A DNA stretch of 64,000 nt from Psychromarinibacter sp048262455 (GTDB lineage Bacteria; Pseudomonadota; Alphaproteobacteria; Rhodobacterales; Rhodobacteraceae): NCBI GenBank assembly GCA_048262455.1, contig JBLXFD010000006.1:1-64000 (forward strand), written 5' to 3'. Made by a program: the position numbers and the translations under genes. This document shows, in pieces, positions 18,319-26,155 of the stretch (its first letter is position 1; every line of letters begins with the position of its first letter). The notes under the pieces were generated by a model, which had not been told where the DNA came from, did not search any database, and saw nothing but the letters and a program-made list of their open reading frames with translations.

Positions 18319-18966
18319 ATGAGCGCCCCCGTCATCGCCCCCCTCGACCAGGTCAAGCTGCGCGAGAACGCCTACTACGCCCTGCGCGACGCCTTCACCC
18401 GCGGCGCCTTCGCCCCCGGCGACGTGCTGAGCCTGCGGGTGCTGGCGGACCAGCTGGGGGTCTCGATGACCCCGGTGCGCGAGGCGGTGCGGCGGCTGGT
18501 GGCGGAAGGGGCGCTGGTGGACACGCCCTCGCGCAAGCTGATGGTGCCCCCCTACGACGCCCGCCGCGCCGCCGACCTGAAGGCGGCGCGTCTGGCGCTG
18601 GAGCACCTGGTGCTGGACCGGGCCATGGACCGCATCGACCCCGCCGGAATCGACCTGCTGGAGGCAGTGCTGGCGCGCCCCAAGGAGGGGTCCGAGGGGC
18701 TGCCGGACCTGGTGGCCAACCACGAATTCCACTTCACCCTGTACCGCTACGCCGAGTCCGCGGTGCTGCTGCCGATGGTCGAGGCGCTCTGGCTGCAGTA
18801 CGGGGCCTACCTGAACCTGATCATCAACCGGCCCGCCGCCGGGCAGATCCGCGAGCACGATCATCATATCGAGGTGATCGCGGCGCTGCGGGCGGGGGAT
18901 CGGGCGGGGGCGCATGGGGCGCTGGAGGCGGATATAAGCCGCTCGTTCGGGTTTTTGCCGGGATAG
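18319..18966 (+). CDS. GntR-family transcriptional regulator (FadR/FCD type)
   Basis: A 215-residue regulator. The winged HTH (about residues 10-75) contains the typical GDVLSLRVLADQLGVSMTPVREAVRRL helix pair, and the FCD ligand domain carries the metal-site pattern D-x-x-x-H in VANHEFHF with later histidines in EHDHHIEVI. It is transcribed away from the TRAP/aldo-keto operon over a 104 bp gap with a shared operator, so it most likely represses that operon and itself until the substrate binds. No clear Shine-Dalgarno site precedes the ATG. Confidence 0.9.
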   Translation: MSAPVIAPLDQVKLRENAYYALRDAFTRGAFAPGDVLSLRVLADQLGVSMTPVREAVRRLVAEGALVDTPSRKLMVPPYDARRAADLKAARLALEHLVLDRAMDRIDPAGIDLLEAVLARPKEGSEGLPDLVANHEFHFTLYRYAESAVLLPMVEALWLQYGAYLNLIINRPAAGQIREHDHHIEVIAALRAGDRAGAHGALEADISRSFGFLPG

Positions 18967-18969
18967 CGT

Positions 18970-19040
18970 GGAGGGGGCGCTGCCCCCGCTGCCTGCGGCA
19001 GCCCCCCGGGATATTTATCGACCAAAAGAAGCTGGATAGG
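18970..19040 (+). repeat. Rhodobacteraceae-type intergenic hairpin repeat, copy 1
   Basis: Two hairpins in a row, GGGGGC-GCT-GCCCCC (18973-18987) and GCTGCC-TGC-GGCAGC (18988-19002), followed by CCCCCGGGATATTTATCG and an A-rich ACCAAAAGAAG. This layout is a common intergenic element in the family; it may act as a transcription end for gntR. A related copy is at 50559-50640. Confidence 0.75.
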
Positions 19041-19121
19041 GGCGCCGGTGGTGCGTTGGGTGCGGCTGGACAGGGGGGGGCGGGCGGTCTAGGTGGGGGG
19101 CCGATCCCTGGGGAGATTTGC

Positions 19122-19553
19122 ATGGCCACCGAAGCCTTCGAGGAAATCGCCGAGACCTTCGAGTTTCTTGACGACTGGGAGGACCGCTACCGCCACGTGA
19201 TCGACATGGGCAAGGCCATGGATCCGCTGGAGGAGGCCTTTCGCGTGCCCGCCACCAAGGTGGAGGGCTGCGCCAGCCAGGTCTGGCTGCTGCCGCAGAT
19301 CGAGGGCAGCGGGCCGGAGGCGGTGTTCCGGTTCCGCGGCGACAGCGACGCGATGATCGTGCGCGGGCTGATCGCGATCCTGGTGGCGCTCTATTCCGGG
19401 CTGACCCTGCGCGAGGTGCTGGCGGTGGACGCGGGCGCCGAGATGCGGCGGCTGGGGCTGAACGACCACCTGTCGGCGCAGCGGTCCAACGGGCTGCGCG
19501 CGATGGTGGAGCGGATCCGCCTGCTGGCGGCGGCGGGGGCCGAGGCGGGCTAG
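19122..19553 (+). CDS. sufE: SufE family Fe-S assembly protein
   Basis: Sulfur acceptor that takes persulfide sulfur from the SufS cysteine desulfurase. The 143-residue protein has the conserved cysteine at residue 50 in VEGCASQVW, the FEFLDDWEDRYRHVI opening and the LTLREVLAVD and LSAQRSNGLRAM stretches of the family. The ATG at 19122 is preceded by GGGGAG. It overlaps the convergent DUF1638 gene by 4 bp. Other suf genes are not in the window. Confidence 0.93.
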   Translation: MATEAFEEIAETFEFLDDWEDRYRHVIDMGKAMDPLEEAFRVPATKVEGCASQVWLLPQIEGSGPEAVFRFRGDSDAMIVRGLIAILVALYSGLTLREVLAVDAGAEMRRLGLNDHLSAQRSNGLRAMVERIRLLAAAGAEAG

Positions 19554-20215
19554 GACCAGCTTTCCAGCGTGCGGGCGAGATCGCCGTAGCCGGTGGCGCG
19601 GCGGTGGTAGGCCAAGCCGAGGCGGGCGGCGCAGGTGCGGGCTTTTTCGTCCAGAGCCGGGTCGTCGGTCTGGGCCAGGTAGACCAGCCGGTCGTAGTTG
19701 CCGAAATAGGCGTCGCGCAGTTGGGGGTGGCGGTCGAGGCCCAGGGGTTTCCAGACGAAGGCGTCGAACTGGCGGACCAGGAAATCGGTCAGGTAGAAGG
19801 CGGTGAACTCGTCTTCCGCCCGGGCGGCGAAGCTGTCGTTGCCTTCAAAAAACGAATAACAATGGGGGCCTTTCACCAGATCCACCCCAAGTTTCTTGCA
19901 CAAATCCTGCAATCGGCCGCCGGTACCGCAATCGGCGTAGACCACGTGGATTCGCTCGTAGCGGTGCCGGTGTTCCGCCACCGCCGCGCGCACGGCCTCG
20001 GGGATGCGGTCCGGGTGGTTGTGCAGGATCGCCGGCAGGCACATCAGGTCCATGTGCTGCCAGTGGTTCATCTCGATCAGCGCGAGGATCTCGCGGGCGA
20101 GGGCGCCGCAGGCCAGCAGCAGCACCCGGCCGCGGTGCGGCGCGGGCAGGCCGGCCTCGGTCAGCGTCGCGTCATCCGGCAGCGCGGGGCGGGCGTCACC
20201 TGTTGCGCCGGTCAT
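19550..20215 (-). CDS. DUF1638 family protein
   Basis: A 221-residue cytoplasmic protein of the DUF1638 family, recognised by VLLLACGALAREI, the Cys/Gly motif VVYADCGTGGRL and GPHCYSFFEG. DUF1638 genes often lie beside corrinoid-dependent methyltransferases, and this one is in the same strand run as the corrinoid protein about 270 bp upstream. Its biochemical role is unknown; a part in methyl-transfer or cofactor maintenance is inference from context. It overlaps the small membrane-protein gene by 20 bp. Confidence 0.85.
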   Translation of the reverse strand: MTGATGDARPALPDDATLTEAGLPAPHRGRVLLLACGALAREILALIEMNHWQHMDLMCLPAILHNHPDRIPEAVRAAVAEHRHRYERIHVVYADCGTGGRLQDLCKKLGVDLVKGPHCYSFFEGNDSFAARAEDEFTAFYLTDFLVRQFDAFVWKPLGLDRHPQLRDAYFGNYDRLVYLAQTDDPALDEKARTCAARLGLAYHRRATGYGDLARTLESWS

Positions 20216-20411
20216 TCCCGTCGTCCCCCGGCCGGCGCGACCGGTTCGAGACCATGCGCCAGACCACGTAGCCCACCAGCAGCACCGGCACCGCGATCAT
20301 CCAGCCGCCGGGCAGGGTGTGGCGCGCCGCCACCATGGTGCCGGTCCAGACGGTGAAGCCGGCGGCGGCGACCACCAGCACGAGGAGCAGGACGAGCTTG
20401 TCGATGGGCAT
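20196..20411 (-). CDS. Small two-span membrane protein
   Basis: A 71-residue predicted inner-membrane protein with two hydrophobic segments (about 5-27 and 33-54) and a basic Arg/Asp-rich tail. The ATG at 20411 has a GGAG site 9 bp upstream. It lies between the corrinoid protein and DUF1638 on the same strand and overlaps the latter by 20 bp, so it is probably part of the same unit. No family is recognised. Confidence 0.6.
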   Translation of the reverse strand: MPIDKLVLLLVLVVAAAGFTVWTGTMVAARHTLPGGWMIAVPVLLVGYVVWRMVSNRSRRPGDDGNDRRNR

Positions 20412-20486
20412 GGGGCATCTCCGGCAGGACCCTTCACAGGTATGGGCCGCGGCGGGAATATCAACGCCCGGCCGTGACGTGGCCGG

Positions 20487-21188
20487 TCATACCGCCTGCT
20501 GGTTGTGCTTTCGCGCCATGAATTCCTTCGCCGTCTCCACCGCCACCGCCGCGTCGCGGCAATAGGCGTCGGCGCCGATGGCGCGGCCGAATTCCTCGTT
20601 CAGCGGGGCGCCGCCCACCAGCACGATGTAGTCGTCGCGGATGCCCTGGTCCTTCATCGTGTCGATCACCACCTTCATGTAGGGCATGGTGGTGGTCAGC
20701 AGCGCGGACATGCCGAGGATGTCGGCGTCGAACTCTCGGATCGCGTCGAGGTAGGCGTCGGCGGCGTTGTTGATGCCGATGTTCTTCACCTCGAAGCCGG
20801 CGCCCTCCATCATCATCGTCACCAGGTTCTGGCCGATGTCGTGGATGTCGCCCTTGACGGTGCCGATCACCATGCGCCCGATGGTGGGGGCGCCGGTTTC
20901 GGCCAGCAGGGGCTTCAGGATCGCCATGCCGCCCTTCATCGCGCCCGCCGCCAGCAGCACCTCGGGGACAAAGAGGATGCCGTCGCGGAAATCCTCGCCG
21001 ACGATCTTCATGCCGCCCACCAGCGCCTCGGTCAGGATCTTGTAGGGGGTCCAGCCGCGTTCCAGCAGGATGTTGACCCCTTCCATGACCTCGTCCTTGA
21101 GGCCATCGTAGAGGTCGTCGTGCATCTGCTGCACCAACTCGTCGTCGGGCAGCTCGGACAGGATGATGTCGTCTTCTTCGTCAGCCAT
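20487..21188 (-). CDS. Corrinoid (B12-binding) methyltransferase protein, MtbC/MttC-like
   Basis: Carries a methyl group on its cobalamin between two methyltransferases. The 233-residue protein has the N-terminal cap domain (B12-binding-2, about 10-95) and the Rossmann-like B12 domain with the lower-ligand motif GDIHDIGQNLV near residue 131, then GMSALLTTTMPYM and LVGGAPL. The start has GGAGAG upstream. Likely partners in the window are the homocysteine methyltransferase at 22466-23482 and the MttB-family enzyme at 55.5 kb. Confidence 0.92.
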   Translation of the reverse strand: MADEEDDIILSELPDDELVQQMHDDLYDGLKDEVMEGVNILLERGWTPYKILTEALVGGMKIVGEDFRDGILFVPEVLLAAGAMKGGMAILKPLLAETGAPTIGRMVIGTVKGDIHDIGQNLVTMMMEGAGFEVKNIGINNAADAYLDAIREFDADILGMSALLTTTMPYMKVVIDTMKDQGIRDDYIVLVGGAPLNEEFGRAIGADAYCRDAAVAVETAKEFMARKHNQQAV

Positions 21189-21354
21189 GCTGGCTCTCCG
21201 ATGTGGCGCGGGAGGGGCGCCGGGATGGGATTGCGGGGAGATTGCGGGTTCCGGCCGGGTGCGGCCACGTCACTTGCGACCCAAGCGGCGCCGCAACCGA
21301 CAGGGCGGGCGTTTCGGGCTGGCGGATGTTCCGCCTTCGTTCTATCCTGGCGCC

Positions 21355-22431
21355 ATGACCATGCCCCTTGCACGCGAGCGGCGCCCGGGACGGGGCGCCG
21401 GTGCCAACCCGGCGAACCGCTTCGAGCCGCTGCGCGGCGAGGCGGAGGACGACGGCTGGGGCCTGCCCGAGGACCTGCCGGTGCTGCGCACCGAGGTGCG
21501 CGACGAGCGGCCGCGCCGGGTGATCACCCGCAATACCTCGCCGGACATTTCCTTCGACCGGTCGATCAACCCGTACCGGGGGTGCGAGCATGGGTGCATC
21601 TACTGCTTCGCCCGGCCCAGCCACGCCTTCCTCGGCATGTCGCCGGGGCTGGACTTCGAGACAAGGCTGATCGCCCGCCCGGACGCGCCCGCGGTGCTGG
21701 CGCGGGAGCTGGCCAACCCGCGCTACCAGCCCGGGGTGATCGCCATCGGCACCAATACCGACCCTTACCAGCCGATCGACCGCGAGCGGCGGGTGATGCG
21801 GGGGCTGCTGGAGGTGCTGCGCGATCATCGCCATCCCGTGGCCATCGCCACCAAGGGCACGCTGGTGGAGCGGGACATCGACATCCTGTCCGGGATGGCC
21901 GCCGACCGGCTGGTGCGGGTGGGGATCTCGGTGACCACGCTGGACCCGGATCTCGCCCGCCGGATGGAGCCGCGGGTGCCCGCGCCCGCGCGGCGGCTGC
22001 GGGCGATCGAGCGGTTGGCGGCCGCCGGCATCGAGGTGCGGGTCATGGCCTCGCCGATGATCCCCGGGCTGACGGACATGGAGCTGGAGAAGATCCTTGC
22101 CGCCGCGCGCGATGCCGGGGCGGTCGCCGCCAGCTGGGTGCTGCTGCGGCTGCCGCGCGAGGTGGCGGGGCTGTTCCGCGACTGGCTGGAGGAACACGTG
22201 CCCGGCCGCGCCGCGCGGGTCATGGCGCGGGTGCGCGAGGCCCACGGCGGGCGCGACTACGATCCGGAGTGGGGCAAGCGGATGCGGGGCGAGGGGCCCT
22301 ATGCCGCGTTGATCGACCAGCGGTTCCGGCTGGCGGTGCGGCGGCTGGGGCTGGCTGAGCGGCTGGAGCCGCTGCGCTGCGACCTGTTCCGCGTGCCGCC
22401 GCGCGCCGGCGACCAGCTGGAGTTGTTCTGA
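21355..22431 (+). CDS. PA0069 family radical SAM protein
   Basis: A 358-residue radical SAM enzyme of the PA0069/SplB-like group. The [4Fe-4S] cysteines are in GCEHGCIYCFARP (CxxxCxxC) near residue 82; later GTNTDPYQPIDRE, the ATKGTLVERD strand and MIPGLTD are family features. Substrate unknown; despite similarity to spore photoproduct lyase, no such function is implied. It is divergent from the corrinoid-protein gene and converges on bmt with a 34 bp gap. Confidence 0.9.
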   Translation: MTMPLARERRPGRGAGANPANRFEPLRGEAEDDGWGLPEDLPVLRTEVRDERPRRVITRNTSPDISFDRSINPYRGCEHGCIYCFARPSHAFLGMSPGLDFETRLIARPDAPAVLARELANPRYQPGVIAIGTNTDPYQPIDRERRVMRGLLEVLRDHRHPVAIATKGTLVERDIDILSGMAADRLVRVGISVTTLDPDLARRMEPRVPAPARRLRAIERLAAAGIEVRVMASPMIPGLTDMELEKILAAARDAGAVAASWVLLRLPREVAGLFRDWLEEHVPGRAARVMARVREAHGGRDYDPEWGKRMRGEGPYAALIDQRFRLAVRRLGLAERLEPLRCDLFRVPPRAGDQLELF

Positions 22432-22465
22432 CCGCGTCATAGGGGCATCGGGGCGGGCCATGGCG

Positions 22466-23482
22466 TCAGGCGCGGCGGCGGCGCCGGCGGCTGCGGTCGG
22501 GCGCGGGGGCGTCCGCCTCTGTCCCGTCCGAGGCCGAGGAGAAGCCGCCCAGCCGTTCCGCGATCTCTTCCAGCGGCGGGCGCGGGCCGCGGGGCCGGGT
22601 TTCCAGCGCCTCGCGCATCTGGCGCAGATGGTCGGGCATGGTGCCGCAGCAGCCTCCGATGATGGTGGCGCCGCAGTCGCGCGCCAGCACGGCGTAGTCG
22701 GCCATCAGTTCCGGCGTGCCGTCGTAGTGGATGTGGCCCTCGACGTACTTGGGGATGCCGGCGTTGCCCTTGGCGATGATCGGCAGCTCCGCCCCGGTGG
22801 CCGAGAGGCCCAGCACCGTGCGCAGCAGGTCCGAGGCGCCGACGCCGCAGTTGGCGCCGAAGGCCAGCGGCGGGTGGGACAGGGCGGCGGCCTGCTTCGC
22901 CCAGGTTTCCGAGGTGATGCCCATCATGGTGCGCCCGGCGGTGTCGAAGCTGAGGGTGGCGCAGAAGGGCATGTCCGCCAGCCGCGCGGCCTCGGCGGCG
23001 GCCTTCATTTCCTCGGCCGCGCTGATTGTCTCGACCCAGAGCACGTCGGCGCCCCCGGCCTTCAGCCCCTCGGCCTGCTCGTGGAACATCTCCACCGCGC
23101 GGGCGTGGGTCAGGGTGCCCATTGGGGCCATGATTTCGCCCGTCGGTCCCATGGAGCCCGCGACGATCACCGGGCGGCCGGCGGCATCGGCCACCTCGCG
23201 CCCAAGCTCGGCGGCGAGGCGCGACAGCTCGTGCACCCGGTGGGCGGCGTCGTGCAGCTTCAGCCGCGAGGCGTTGGAGCCGAAGGAATTGGTGAGGAAC
23301 AGGTCGCTGCCCGCCTCGACCGCGCCGCGGTAGAGGGCGCGGATCTTGTCCTGCTCGGTCTCGTTCCAGAACTCCGGCGCGTCGCCCGAGGCCAGCCCCA
23401 TGTTGAACAGGTTGGTGCCGGTGGCGCCGTCGGCGAGGATCCAGTCGCGGTCGGCGAGCATGCGGGAGAGGGCGTCGGACAT
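22466..23482 (-). CDS. bmt: Betaine/homocysteine S-methyltransferase family protein
   Basis: Transfers a methyl group to homocysteine to make methionine. The 338-residue protein starts with LADGATGTNLFNMGL and carries the three zinc-binding cysteine positions in GANCGVG and GGCCGT. Proximity to the corrinoid protein fits a betaine:homocysteine or related methyl-donor role in Rhodobacteraceae, though the donor cannot be read from sequence. The last 25 residues are Arg-rich and outside the fold. Confidence 0.85.
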   Translation of the reverse strand: MSDALSRMLADRDWILADGATGTNLFNMGLASGDAPEFWNETEQDKIRALYRGAVEAGSDLFLTNSFGSNASRLKLHDAAHRVHELSRLAAELGREVADAAGRPVIVAGSMGPTGEIMAPMGTLTHARAVEMFHEQAEGLKAGGADVLWVETISAAEEMKAAAEAARLADMPFCATLSFDTAGRTMMGITSETWAKQAAALSHPPLAFGANCGVGASDLLRTVLGLSATGAELPIIAKGNAGIPKYVEGHIHYDGTPELMADYAVLARDCGATIIGGCCGTMPDHLRQMREALETRPRGPRPPLEEIAERLGGFSSASDGTEADAPAPDRSRRRRRRA

Positions 23483-23568
23483 GGGTCGCTTTCAATGGCT
23501 GCAGGGGCGGCGCCGGGGGGCGCTGCCGTTGCGCCGTCACATGGCAGTCGCCGCGACATGAGGCAAAT

Positions 23569-23580
23569 TGATAATTGTCA
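23569..23580. promoter_or_regulatory. AT-rich imperfect palindrome upstream of bmt
   Basis: TGATAATTGTCA, an imperfect 12 bp palindrome centred on AATT, lies in the only AT-rich patch of the 247 bp bmt upstream region. It could be an operator for a methionine-pathway regulator; no regulator gene is adjacent and no riboswitch fold was seen. Confidence 0.3.
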
Positions 23581-23729
23581 TAATCTTCATGAGCCGGAGC
23601 GCGGAATTGTAATGCCGATTCGATGCGCCGGCCCGGAAGGACCGCCCGCGGCGTCCCGTCACGTCCCCCGCCGGCCTCCCGGCGGAGAAGCGCCGGCCGG
23701 ACCGCGAAGCGGCCGGACGGCGCGCCGGA

Positions 23730-24050
23730 TCACTTGTCCAGCTCTTCCAGCAGCTGCGCCTTGGCCTCGGCCATCAGCTCTTTCATCTTGGCGCGGATGG
23801 TCGCCTCGTCGGCCTTGCCGTCCAGGTCGCCGGCCACCTTGCGGTAGACGTCCTCGTCCCCCGCTTCCTCGAAATCGGCCTTGATAACCTCGCGCGCATA
23901 GGCCTGCGCGTCATCGCCGGAGCGGCCCAGCTTTTCCGCCGCCCAGAGGCCCAGCAGCTTGTTGCGCCGCGCCTCGGCCTTGAACTGCATCTCCGCATCG
24001 TGGGCGAACTTGTTCTCGAATGCGTTCTCGCGGTCTTTGAAGGTGGCCAT
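23730..24050 (-). CDS. DUF1476 protein (F1-ATPase inhibitory zeta subunit type)
   Basis: A 106-residue, highly charged, helical protein. It starts MATFKDRENAFENKFAHD, diagnostic of DUF1476, the family that includes the zeta inhibitor of the Paracoccus F1-ATPase; the N-terminal segment is the inhibitory part. It would bind the cytoplasmic F1 sector and slow ATP hydrolysis. It diverges from purC, the usual arrangement in the Rhodobacteraceae. Confidence 0.92.
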   Translation of the reverse strand: MATFKDRENAFENKFAHDAEMQFKAEARRNKLLGLWAAEKLGRSGDDAQAYAREVIKADFEEAGDEDVYRKVAGDLDGKADEATIRAKMKELMAEAKAQLLEELDK

Positions 24051-24135
24051 GCGGTCCTCTCGGGAAAAGTGTCTGTTGCTATCGATATGCCGCCGGGGGC
24101 ATCCCGGCGCAAGGGGCGGGCGCGCGGGCGCCGTA

Positions 24136-24204
24136 TTGTCAGGGGGCAGCAAAGCGCCTATACGGCCACAAACGCGGCGGAACCCGGTTCCGGCCCTTTT
24201 TTTT
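24136..24204 (+). promoter_or_regulatory. purC promoter and terminator-like leader
   Basis: TTGTCA (24136-24141), 17 bp, TATACG (24159-24164) forms a good sigma-70-type promoter. The short leader then contains the hairpin CGGAAC-CCG-GTTCCG (24178-24192) and a T8 run (24197-24204) directly before the GGAG ribosome-binding site. This looks like an intrinsic terminator placed before the gene, a possible attenuator. Confidence 0.5.
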
Positions 24205-24213
24205 GGAGTTTCC

Positions 24214-24975
24214 ATGGCAAGGCGCAAGAAGGTCTACGAGGGCAAGGCGAAGATCCTGTACGAAGGCCCCGAGCCCGGCACGATGGTTCAGTACTTCAAG
24301 GACGACGCCACCGCCTTCAACGCCGAGAAGAAGGACGTCATCGACGGCAAGGGCGTGCTGAACAACCGGCTGTCGGAATACTTTATGTCCGGCCTGAACG
24401 CGATCGGGGTGCCGACGCACTTCATCAAGCGGATCAACATGCGCGAGCAGCTGATCCGGCAGGTGGAGATCATTCCGCTGGAGGTCGTGGTGCGCAACGT
24501 CGCCGCCGGGTCCATGTCCAAGCGGCTGGGGATCGAGGAGGGCACCGCGCTGCCCCGCCCGATCATCGAGTTCTACTACAAGGACGACGCGCTTGGTGAT
24601 CCGCTGGTCACCGAGGAGCATATCATCGCCTTCGGCTGGGCGGCGCAGCAGGATCTCGACGACATCGTGGCGCTGGCGCTGCGGGTCAACGACTTCATGT
24701 CCGGCGTGATGCTGGCGGTCGGGATCAAGCTGGTGGACTTCAAGATCGAGATCGGACGGGTCTGGGACGGCGACTACCAGCGCCTGATCGTCGCCGACGA
24801 GATCAGCCCCGACAGCTGCCGGCTGTGGGACATGGAGACCGGGCAGAAGCTGGACAAGGACGTATTCCGGCGCGACCTCGGCAACCTGGCGGACGCCTAT
24901 ACCGAGGTGGCGCGGCGGCTGGGCGTGCTGCCCACCAACGTGACCCACGCCACCAAGCCGCACCTGATCAACTGA
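24214..24975 (+). CDS. purC: SAICAR synthetase (phosphoribosylaminoimidazole-succinocarboxamide synthase)
   Basis: Joins CAIR and aspartate with ATP in purine synthesis. The 253-residue protein begins with VYEGKAKILYEG, the ATP-binding start of PurC, and contains EVVVRNVAAGSMSKR and LVDFKIEIGR, with the catalytic acidic EISPDSCRLWD segment. Start ATG at 24214 with TTGGAG upstream. purS and purQ follow, but separated by three other genes. Confidence 0.97.
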   Translation: MARRKKVYEGKAKILYEGPEPGTMVQYFKDDATAFNAEKKDVIDGKGVLNNRLSEYFMSGLNAIGVPTHFIKRINMREQLIRQVEIIPLEVVVRNVAAGSMSKRLGIEEGTALPRPIIEFYYKDDALGDPLVTEEHIIAFGWAAQQDLDDIVALALRVNDFMSGVMLAVGIKLVDFKIEIGRVWDGDYQRLIVADEISPDSCRLWDMETGQKLDKDVFRRDLGNLADAYTEVARRLGVLPTNVTHATKPHLIN

Positions 24976-24979
24976 CGCC

Positions 24980-25657
24980 TCAGGCCTCCGGGCGGCGCGC
25001 ATCCGCGCCGGCCGGGGCGGCGGCGGGCTCGGGTGCCTCGCCCGTTTCGGCCTCTGCATCGCGGGCGTCGTCCTCCTGCAGCGCCGCCTTCAGCGCCAGC
25101 AGCAGCCCGATCGCCACCGCGCCGGCGGCCAGCGCGCCGCTGAAGTTGCCGGCCACCTTCGCCACGGACTCGATCTGCTCGGCGAAGACGTATCCCAGCC
25201 CCGTGTAGATCGCGACCCAGACGGCCTCTCCCGCCGCGCCCCAGACGGCGAATCGCGCCCAGGGCATGCCGGCGGCCCCGGCGGTGAAGTTCATGTACGG
25301 CCCCAGCGGCGACAGCAGCCAGCGCGACAGGAACACCCCGTAGCCGCCCCAGCGTTCTGCCAGCGCCGCCGCCCGCGCCATCAGCCGCGCGGCCTTGCCT
25401 TCCTCGCGGCCCCGGCGGGCGTTGGCCCGCGCGCCGCCGCGCCCCATGGCATAGCCCAGCTGGTCGCCCAGAACCGCGCCGGTCCAGGCCCCCGCGGCCA
25501 CCGCCCCCACCGACAGGTCCCCGGCCGCCGCGAAGGCGCCGGCGGTCAGCATCACCAGCGAGGCCGGCAGGGGCACCGCGAGGCAGCTGAGAAAGGTGGC
25601 CAGCGCGACGATCCACAGCCCCCAGGCCGGCACCGCCGCGAGAATGCTGTCGATCAT
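24980..25657 (-). CDS. DedA family membrane protein
   Basis: A 225-residue inner-membrane protein with five or so hydrophobic segments. The DedA signature is seen in LSCLAVPLPASLVMLTAGAFA, GAVLGDQLGYAMGR and FLSRWLLSPLGPYMNFTAGAAGM, which carry the acidic and arginine residues conserved in this lipid-flippase-like family. The C-terminal 40 residues are Ala/Glu/Pro-rich. It overlaps the upstream gene by 4 bp and converges with purC (4 bp apart). Confidence 0.88.
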   Translation of the reverse strand: MIDSILAAVPAWGLWIVALATFLSCLAVPLPASLVMLTAGAFAAAGDLSVGAVAAGAWTGAVLGDQLGYAMGRGGARANARRGREEGKAARLMARAAALAERWGGYGVFLSRWLLSPLGPYMNFTAGAAGMPWARFAVWGAAGEAVWVAIYTGLGYVFAEQIESVAKVAGNFSGALAAGAVAIGLLLALKAALQEDDARDAEAETGEAPEPAAAPAGADARRPEA

Positions 25658-26040
25658 CCGCCGCCCGCCCTGTGGGCGACGACCGCGGCCTCGATCCGGT
25701 GAACCAGGTCTTCCAGCGGCACCCCCTGGGTTTCGGCGATGCGTCGCAGGGTGGGGCGGCCGCGGACCGGCGGCAGCTCTCCCAGCGCCTCTTCCATGAC
25801 CTCGCGCGGGATGCGCCAGGAGTGCGCCACGTAGCGCGGTGTCATCCAGCCGGCCAGCGGCCGCTCGGATTCCAGCTTGTGCCAGTGCCAGGCCCGCAGC
25901 GAGGCCTGGGCGGCGAAGAAGACGCAAAGCCCCAGCGCCACGGCGAAGGCGCCCGCCAGCATCGGCTGGCGGCGCCAGATCCGCCAGAGCCGGGCGGGCA
26001 GGGTGGGGCCGAGGCCGCGCTTGGGAACAGGGTGCGTCAC
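25654..26040 (-). CDS. Predicted single-span membrane protein of unknown function
   Basis: About 128 residues from a GTG at 26040 (MTHPVPKRG). A basic N terminus is followed by one membrane span (about 28-46) and a soluble part that includes an AHSWRIPREVMEEALG...GRPTLRRIAETQGV segment, resembling a small helical DNA-binding-like or degenerate HTH fold. It overlaps DedA by 4 bp and probably is co-transcribed with it. The start is uncertain because the ribosome-binding site is weak. Confidence 0.55.
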   Translation of the reverse strand: MTHPVPKRGLGPTLPARLWRIWRRQPMLAGAFAVALGLCVFFAAQASLRAWHWHKLESERPLAGWMTPRYVAHSWRIPREVMEEALGELPPVRGRPTLRRIAETQGVPLEDLVHRIEAAVVAHRAGGG

Positions 26041-26155
26041 GGAACACAGATGACACCAGCCGCGCGGCGGGAGCAAGGCCGCTGCAACGCGTGCTTGGCA
26101 GAACCGGGGGTGCGGGTGTAGCTTGTGGCCATACTTGCCCCAAGGGAATCCTTTC

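Noticed and set aside
23483..23729. SAM or SAH riboswitch before bmt
   Set aside because: No matching conserved helices or A-rich core was seen; only a palindrome and GC-rich inverted repeats.
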